From Whitmania pigra (Eukaryota; Annelida; Clitellata; Hirudinida; Haemopidae): 64,000 bases of DNA. This document shows positions 57,298 through 64,000 of this stretch, one piece after another. The notes beneath the pieces are model-generated. The model was not told the DNA's origin. It worked only from the letters and a program-made list of their open reading frames with translations, and ran no database searches. The DNA lies in assembly GCA_021613335.1 (NCBI GenBank), contig JAJTWR010000236.1:1256001-1320000 (forward strand). The letters run 5' to 3'. The translations under genes and the position numbers were made by a program. Position 1 is the first letter of the stretch. Each line of letters starts with the position of its first letter.

Positions 57298-59624
57298 CTA
57301 AAGCTTGGCCTTGAGATAGTCTACCATATCCCCAAAGATCCTTTTGGAAACATTGTAGTGCTCAGTCCAAATTAAGACATCATGAAAGGCTCCTTGATAG
57401 TGCATCATCTTTGTCTCGACTCCTTGTCTCTTCAAACGTTCACCGTACATGAGGCCGTCGTCCCTGAGGACATCAAATTCAGCCGTAATGAGATAGGTGG
57501 CTGGCAGGCCGGACAAATTGCTGGCCAAGAGAGGGGCATACAATGGATCCGTGAGAACACCTTTTAGTTTTTCAATATCTTTCTCAAATTCTTTTGAAAG
57601 TTCTGGTGATGATGATGAAGCAGGGTTAGCTGTGGTGGCAGATGATGAATTTATTCCAAGGGATTTCCAGTCAACAAGGGGAGCAAGTTTTCCATCTGGA
57701 TCAATGACCTTTTGGTGCCTACAAAAATAAAAAATAACTTAAGTATGAACACGAGTATGCATGTATATTTTCGCACCTTCCTTCAATGAAATCATCCGAC
57801 AGAAGGTGTCCTTTGCTACCAAAGGCATACCACAACCAGAAATTGGTCATGCTGGACCTGGAGAGAAACTCATCAAGATAGTTCTGGTTATAGGAAGGTG
57901 TGTCAAAGCGGTAGGCTTGGAGACACGGAACGACAAGTATTTGAAGCTTATTCTTCCAGGTGAGGTTCGAGTCCCTGATCTTCATGGAAAGTGCAGCTGC
58001 GAGGTTACCACCGGCACTCATTCCTGTTTACAAATGGCAGAAAATTTGGCGTGCAGGTTAGCCGAATGGGTTATGTGCCTGCATACGGCAGTAATGGCAA
58101 CGGTCGTAATGTGTCGTGTTCGAAACCCGGCCGGCACTGCCACAAGCGCCCTTGGGAAGGAGCGCTATATAAATGGTTACAAGAAGCGCCTCTGACGCTA
58201 TGCATATGGCGCTATATAAATGAAGTTACAATTACAATTATCGATTTTATATAACATACAAATTATTATTATTCATAGAGCACTCTATTACACCATAAAA
58301 CATATATTGTATTACAAGTATAACATACTGTTATACATATTATTTTAGGTTATCACTGTTTTAGTTTTAATGTTTATCATCACCTCCTACAGCAATTCTG
58401 AATGGGTCGACGTCATGCTCTAAGGCATTCTCGATGAAATGTTTTGTGGCAGCAAAACAGTCATCCAGAGGAGTGGGGTACGGAAATTCCGGAGCCATTC
58501 TGTACCTTGATTCATTAAGTATTAAATATTATGTAATAATTGTGCATTTGAGATGGGAAATTGGAATTGCTGACATCTGAATCCTTGGTAACTAGTGCAG
58601 TTTAGTGGCACATCTAGAACACTTTGGCAGGTTTGGAAAATTATTGAAATAATTAAAAAAGTTAAGATGTAAATAATTAATTTTTTAGAATTTTAAAATT
58701 ATTGGTTAATATATTTTTCAGAACAACAATATTGAGTAAAAAATGGCCACTTATGCAGAGATGCATAAGATGCCAAACTTGCAAAAGTATTTGAATAGAT
58801 TTTCGAGAAGCAAGTCAACTTACTCAATGGACACGATCATCATCTTCATGGCCTTAGACAATTCTTCTAAAAACTCTGAATCCATTTCTGAAAAGAAAAA
58901 TGTTCAGTTACAGAACCAGCCTTTCAGATCATGTCAGTTTTTCATAAACTCGAGATGTCTGTTCTGAACCTTCAACCAACCTGCTGACCCTATGGTCCAT
59001 CCACCACCATGGATCCATATAAGGGCAGGTCCGTAAGGATCTTTTTCTTTAGGTTCGATGATCAGAACATCAACTCCAGCAAACGAATCCTTATATTTCT
59101 GCATTAATCAGAAGTTATGCTGATAGGTTGATGACATAGATCTAAAAAAGGCTAATTTAATCATTCTATTTAACTTGAACCAATATACTTTATGAACAAA
59201 AAATTTATAAAAATATAATTAGAATGTAAATGACATGTTACAAATGTCTGTTGCTAACCCTGATGTCATCATAAATAGGCTTTTTTGATTCCAAAAACTG
59301 AATGTTTGATAACTTTCTCAAAAGAATTGCTTTATGTCCCAAGCCAACCTTCTCTCCCAATTCTGCCTATTGACCAAACAGAAATATTAGACATAAAACC
59401 TTATTTTAAATTTAAACTCGATTATATTATATATTAAAAATAAAATGTGAAAAAAAAACAACAAGGATGCTAACCAGAAAAATTCCTATTTTCGAGGCAC
59501 CATAGATCCAGGCAACCTCACTCTTCTGCTCCAAACCTTCCGGGATATTGAAATTTATCGTCCACCAACAAGCCAAGCCAGCGACAATCAAACTGAGTAT
59601 AACTGCCTTGGAAACGAAAGACAT
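57298..59624 (-). CDS. NCEH1/AADAC-like microsomal esterase, tandem copy 3 (7 exons)
   Basis: Exons on the minus strand: 59624-59475, 59366-59259, 59098-58981, 58887-58824, 58505-58384, 58023-57777, 57718-57298; 1230 nt, 409 residues, ending TAG where the others use TAA. Exon structure equals that of copies 1 and 2. HGGGW, GMSAGG and DVLRDDG are kept; next to the catalytic His, copy 3 has GAFHDV where the others have GAFHGV, and Pro-Ala-Thr-Tyr (LPATYLITAEFD) for LPDTYLITAEFD. The intron between exons 5 and 6 is longer because of a SINE at 58047-58235. It keeps the full TATA-like promoter block (about 59665-59714) and an AATAAA in its 3' flank (complement of 57090-57095). Confidence 0.92.
58047..58235 (+). 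mobile_element. tRNA-derived SINE (copy B), intact, in intron 5 of esterase copy 3
   Basis: Box A-like TAGCCGAATGG (58059-58069) and box B GTTCGAAAC (58118-58126) mark a tRNA-derived head. The tail reads GCGCCTCTGACGCTATGC and GGCGCTATATAAATG, then ACAATT units. AATT flanks both sides (58043-58046 and 58236-58239). The same intron position in copies 1 and 2 reads straight through without the insert, giving two natural empty sites and exact element limits of about 189 bp. Confidence 0.85.
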
Positions 59625-60414
59625 TGCGAGAAATATGAAAAGGAGTAGAAACTTCAAAACTGGACCGACTTCTCCGTACTATTTATTAACTGCAGACATT
59701 ATATGCATATGCAGAACTACCCTCCCCTCAACGGGTCTACATCTCCCTCTGCATGACCTCTAAAGGTGTGATTTGTAATGTATATTAATATGTTCGTAGA
59801 AATGCATTTCAATTAGAATATTATTATTATCACTAAAATAGAGCTGGCTTTTCCGGCACTAAGTTATTTATATTTGAGCGCCAGGTTAGAATGATGTTTT
59901 GAATCGTGTCGCATGTGATTGATTTGTTCGCTGTCATTATTACACCATTATTGTTATTGATAATGTTTTTGTCAACAAAATTACAACAAAAATTGCACTC
60001 ATCGATTATTTATTTTGACCTGAGCAATAAAGATAAGGTGTGCCTTAATGTTCATTAGCATAATTATTCTGAATGCAACGTAAATACGGGCACGTTAAAT
60101 TCGCAACAGGTTTTACAGGAGGCATTCTTGAGATGTTCTTCTCTTTCAAGGAGTTTTCATTTCTCTCCTTGTGGATATCACATGTGTTTGCACTGAGGAA
60201 TTCATTTGCAATTTAGATCATTCTCGAGAACATTGTAGAGCTGTTACATAGTTCACCACTGATCCTTGATTGTTGCTGGAGCCATTGAAGTTAGTTATCG
60301 GTTACTTACGTTTAATCAGCAATGTTTGTTGGTGTGGTATGGATTTATTTAACATCAGCTTGTGGGCATATGTTTTGCTGACATTTCGGAGCTGTTTGCA
60401 GCAACACGTTCGTG
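59625..60414. promoter_or_regulatory. Copy 3 promoter and flank
   Basis: The first ~330 bases are shared with the flanks of copies 1 and 2 and end near 59940, which marks the right edge of the duplicated unit. Beyond that lies single-copy AT-rich DNA with no gene seen. Confidence 0.55.
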
Positions 60415-60878
60415 TTTAACCAACGATGTGGCTTTCTCAGGTGATATTTAACAAAATAAGACGGATTTTTGTTTCCTTAATTCTGTTGACAGTCTTTTCC
60501 AACCATTCTATGGTTTAATAACAGTTGTTAACAAACGTTTTTTGAAATCATACGTTAAGTGTAGTTGATCAATTTGACAATTTGTGTTTTGTTTGCTACA
60601 CGCACTGCGGTTTTGGTATGCGTAATTTTTATGTGATGACTGATGGTTTAACCAACGATGTGGCTTTCTCAGGTGATAGTTAACAAAATAAGACGGATTT
60701 TTGTTTCCTTAATTCTGTTGACAGTCTTTTCCAACCATTCTATGGTTTAATAACAGTTGTTAACAAACGTTTTTTGAAATCATACGTTAAGTGTGGTTGA
60801 TCAATTTGACAATTTGTGTTTTGTTTGCTACACGCACTGCGGTTTTGGTATGCGTAATTTTTATGTGATGACTAAATC
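60415..60878. repeat. 232-bp perfect-length tandem duplication
   Basis: Unit 1 (60415-60646) and unit 2 (60647-60878) start TTTAACCAACGATGTGGCTT and differ at only a few positions (GATATTTAAC/GATAGTTAAC; GTGTAGTTG/GTGTGGTTG). No open frame of note. Confidence 0.95.
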
Positions 60879-61608
60879 GTGATTAAATCTTAAATTGAAC
60901 TTTTCACTTGATGAGATGTCTTCCTATTCTTCGCTGGAAGTATTTTACGATTAAGTTCTAAATAGTATTTTAATATTTTATACATTAGTTCTGATTTCTC
61001 CACTGTTCAGAAATGAATCGAGAGAGACATGAATGGATTATGAATCTGTTTGATATTAATAGTAACAGATATCGAATGAATGAAATCTTGAGGTGTAATC
61101 TGTTAGTGGCGTCAATGCACCTTAAACGATTTGTGATGAAGATGATTTTTAAGTGACTAAAAAAGAATGGACATATCGAGGCTCAGGTTGCATAAAAATA
61201 TTAATTATGATGAAGAAAGATGTCTCTTAAGGAATGGAGAAGTTCAATCCTATTTTTCTTTTTTGTACAAAGGAATAAAGTTATTTTAAGTTAAAAATGT
61301 TTTTTGTATCAATACTCACGTTAACGATACCAATTACCGATTCTATTGGTCTTTTAATTTGTTTGTAAAATAAATAAAATAAAATGTGTTGGACATCGCA
61401 TAACCTGCCCATCCATAGCGTTAGAATGGTGAGATAGTGATGCAATACTGAGAATAGCAAGCGTGAAGAGAATTAGCTTAAGGAATGCGAATTCTATCGA
61501 ATGTTTGTTTGTTTGTTGATGTGCATCGATGGAACCACCCACGTCAGTGATGAAATATTAGATTAAATAGATTATATTGTCTTGGATATATTTAAGCATT
61601 TTGTTTTG

Positions 61609-61735
61609 TTTATTAATATTTATTTTATATTTATTAATATGAATTTTATATTTATTAATATGAATTTTATATTATTTTATATTTATTAATTTTAATTTTA
61701 TATTATTTTATATTTATTAATATTATTTTTTTGTA
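61609..61735. repeat. AT-rich tandem repeat of TATTTATTAATATGAATTTTA-like units
   Basis: About five to six units of 20-25 bp built from TTTATATTTATTAAT with variable joins. Confidence 0.8.
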
Positions 61736-62455
61736 TTATTCATTTTAGTCACAAATACAACTGACAAATTGTGCACAGATAATTAATCTAATAGGGATGC
61801 ATATCATTACATTAACTCATCTACAAGAGATTTTGTTGTCCCTAGTTTAGTTGTGCTTGTAAACCTGTTCGAAAGGAACCGAGTCGAGGTCCGCTTATGT
61901 GACATTAAACAATTTTTTTTGATTAAAGAAACTTTCGCATATTTATTTCAAGCTTCCTAGAAGCAATTACACATTACAGTCGTTAACATTCATTTCAAAA
62001 ATTGATAACGAGGTCTCCCCTTTGGTAGCTGGAATCTTGAGATTGTCAATTGTCACCAGCATGGGAAAGTCTTGAGATCTTGACGACAAGACCGCTCGTA
62101 AGTTTAAGTGAGCTGGTAAGAATTTATTTCTAGCCTGAAGTGGCTTTTAAGAACTTTTTAAAAATTAGATCAAGTATACTAAAACAGTGTGTTAAGAATT
62201 GTACCGATGTACGATAGGTCATGAATGGTTACTGTCCACGAGGTGAGCAATGTTTACCGGAAGGATATCGTATTAACAATTGATAGTTATACAATCATAT
62301 TAATTAATCATTAACAATTGATAGTTACGCAATGATTACAATTAGCGATAACGGGATAGTAGTAAAAATAAATAATGAAATTTGAAATGATAATTTGTCT
62401 TTAAAAATAGCCAACTGCGGCTTATTATCCTACGTGATTGTCTCAAACACCTAAA

Positions 62456-62485
62456 CAAACAAACAAACAAACAAACAAACAAACA
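62456..62485. repeat. (AAAC)n microsatellite
   Basis: Seven AAAC units. Confidence 0.9.
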
Positions 62486-62741
62486 TAGTTACTCAGAGAA
62501 ATTCAGACCTTTATGATGATTACTTTGCAAAGTCTGGTTGGCCTGAAGCTGAACTCATTCGATGTAGGTCGATTCAACCGTGTAAATCAGACGATAAGAC
62601 CACACGAGGGAGATTTTTAAGCGTAGTTTTTTCGTTTTTTAATTTATTTTTTTTTATGCGAGCCTCCACGCGCGTGTCACCGGAAGGACGTTAAATTAAA
62701 TCCGAGTATTAATTAATAATCTTCTTAAAAAATTAAATAAA

Positions 62742-62762
62742 ATGATGATGATTATGATGATG

Positions 62763-62799
<37 letters not shown>

Positions 62800-62812
62800 C
62801 AACAACAACAAC

Positions 62813-62845
<33 letters not shown>
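62742..62845. repeat. (GAT)n-(AAT)n-(AAC)n-(AAT)n microsatellite
   Basis: About 100 bases of four consecutive trinucleotide blocks. Confidence 0.95.
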
Positions 62846-62848
<3 letters not shown>

Positions 62849-63123
62849 ATAGGATCGTTGGCAAGAATAAAAATGTCTTGTGAGAGTGACTTAAAAGGCT
62901 GGATAGCGGACAATTATTTCTTTGCAAATGATTAATTACACTCTCGTGTTAGTCAAGCAAACGACTTATTCAATACATTCAAGAGTTTCACTCTTCCACA
63001 ATCTCAAGCTGAAGAAAAGCATAAATAAGTGCCTAAAGTCATTGCAAAATGTTAGCATTTTCCAGAGAAAAATAATGTAAGTCAATTAATGTAACTGTTA
63101 GTTGTTGTTGTGAGTTAATTGTT

Positions 63124-63192
63124 AATAATAATATTAATAATAATAATAATAATCATTAATTTATGTGCATAGCGTCAGAGGCGCTTTTATTA
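63124..63192 (-). mobile_element. SINE tail fragment joined to an ATT microsatellite
   Basis: On the minus strand AAAAGCGCCTCTGACGCTAT and GCACATAAAT match the tail of the SINE at 58047-58235 and lead into ATT repeats (63153-63124). The head is absent. Confidence 0.65.
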
Positions 63193-63928
63193 GTTAGATG
63201 TTATTATTAGTTATTAGTATTATTATTATCTTATTGTCGTTGTTGCAATTAATAGTAATTTGTTCTTATTAGGTAATTTTTATTATTAATTATAATTTTT
63301 TCGATCCTTGTACAAGTAAGCATTCAGCTTTTTGAAGCTTTTCTGAAACCAATTGGTGAGTGCTTTCTCCCTCATGTTGAATAGAAAGGTACTGTTTGAG
63401 GCCGTTGTAAGTTCTAAGTGCACTTTCAGCCTTTCAGGTTATGATGATTTAAAGTTTAAAGCATCCTGTTTTCTGGATAAAATTATTATTATGGATAATA
63501 TTAGAAGAATATTTTCTTCTAAACTTTAAGCAAAATGTATCCCTGTATTTACTGATCTTATCTCGTGACAATTTCGATAGTTCTTCGATCGCTTAACAAT
63601 TTATCTTAACTATTTTATCCTTAATATTGTCATGTTATTGGTATTATTATTCATTTTATTTAACATATTTAATATATTCCTATATATTATTAACCTCCGA
63701 GCATAATTATCGAGGATGACCAAATTGTAATTTCCATCGTAGCTGGAATTTCTCCAGTTTAACGAGGGTTTTTCCCTTCTGACTATAAATAGTTTTAATT
63801 TGGACCATTGTGAATTTCGGTTTCTCGATTGGCTTTTCCAGGAACATTTGGACGTCTTTGGTGGTTGAACTGCGAGAATCTTTTTATTGAGTGGTAATTA
63901 TTGTGAAACCATTTTGAAACGGCATTCA

Positions 63929-64000
63929 TGATGATGATGATGATGGTGAGAATAACCGCAACGACGACGTAACCCGCTCGCTCGCTCGCTCACTCACTCA
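63929..64000. repeat. GAT and CTCG/CTCA short repeats at the window end
   Basis: Five GAT units near 63929-63945 and a GCTC/ACTC tetranucleotide array that runs off the end of the window. Confidence 0.85.

Larger units (their letters stand above)
60879..64000. other. Gene-free AT-rich end of the window
   Basis: No supported exon is seen in 3.1 kb. It contains several tandem repeats and one SINE tail (listed separately). Confidence 0.45.

Noticed and set aside
58047..58126. Functional tRNA gene
   Set aside because: Box A and box B are present but a paired acceptor stem and a normal anticodon arm are not seen, the sequence has a SINE tail, and a diverged relative lies at 39725.

Overview
The window is nuclear DNA from an invertebrate animal. 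It is AT-rich, its protein-coding genes are split by many short GT-AG introns, it carries many trinucleotide microsatellites, and it holds non-LTR, SINE and MITE-type repeats. The best clue to lineage is a neuropeptide precursor with five W(X7)W-amide repeats (MIP/allatostatin-B), several keeping the Met spacing that I recall from annelid and other lophotrochozoan MIPs. With the intron-rich gene structures and long AAT/GAT arrays, an annelid-like lophotrochozoan is my best inference; no species call is possible from sequence alone.

Layout. Positions 1-6.5 kb (minus strand): the 5' coding end of an unidentified Ser/Pro-rich protein, then RSL24D1 (ribosome biogenesis factor, five exons), then an unrecognised 930-residue proline/serine-rich protein (five exons). 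Positions 6.9-25.5 kb (plus strand): five housekeeping genes close together: SCAMP (8 exons), a SAP/RRM-type nuclear protein (16 exons), ELP5 (one exon), COPS4 (11 exons) and a TLDc protein of the MEAK7/eak-7 type (12 exons). Positions 25.9-26.5 kb (minus): the MIP precursor in one exon, with about 8.5 kb of gene-free repeat-bearing DNA on its 5' side. Positions 35.0-46.9 kb (minus): at least 18 exons of an ORP5/ORP8-type oxysterol-binding-related protein whose N-terminal exon(s) I could not find; its introns are packed with microsatellites. Positions 49.9-59.6 kb (minus): three intact seven-exon tandem copies of an NCEH1/AADAC-like membrane esterase, plus the decayed tip of a fourth. Positions 59.7-64 kb: no gene seen, only repeats, including a 232-bp tandem duplication.

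I built the exon models by hand from reading frame, splice consensus and protein similarity. In every complete model the exon phases join without a frame error. Complete products are 152 (RSL24D1), 930, 336 (SCAMP), 573, 274 (ELP5), 406 (COPS4), 450 (MEAK7-like), 201 (MIP) and 409 residues (each esterase). The genes do not form a pathway. They are mostly independent cell-biology genes (ribosome assembly, vesicle traffic, tRNA modification through Elongator, COP9 signalosome, mTOR-linked TLDc protein, ER-plasma membrane lipid transfer) next to one nervous-system gene and one recently amplified lipid-ester hydrolase family.

Points of most interest: the W-amide precursor; the esterase array, where all copies carry GMSAGG instead of the usual GDSAGG nucleophile elbow and where later mobile insertions and promoter/3' deletions mark single copies; a tRNA-derived SINE family whose 3' tails run into trinucleotide microsatellites; a TTAA-flanked piggyBac-type MITE; and 3' splice sites of three unrelated genes lying inside CAT/GAT repeats.
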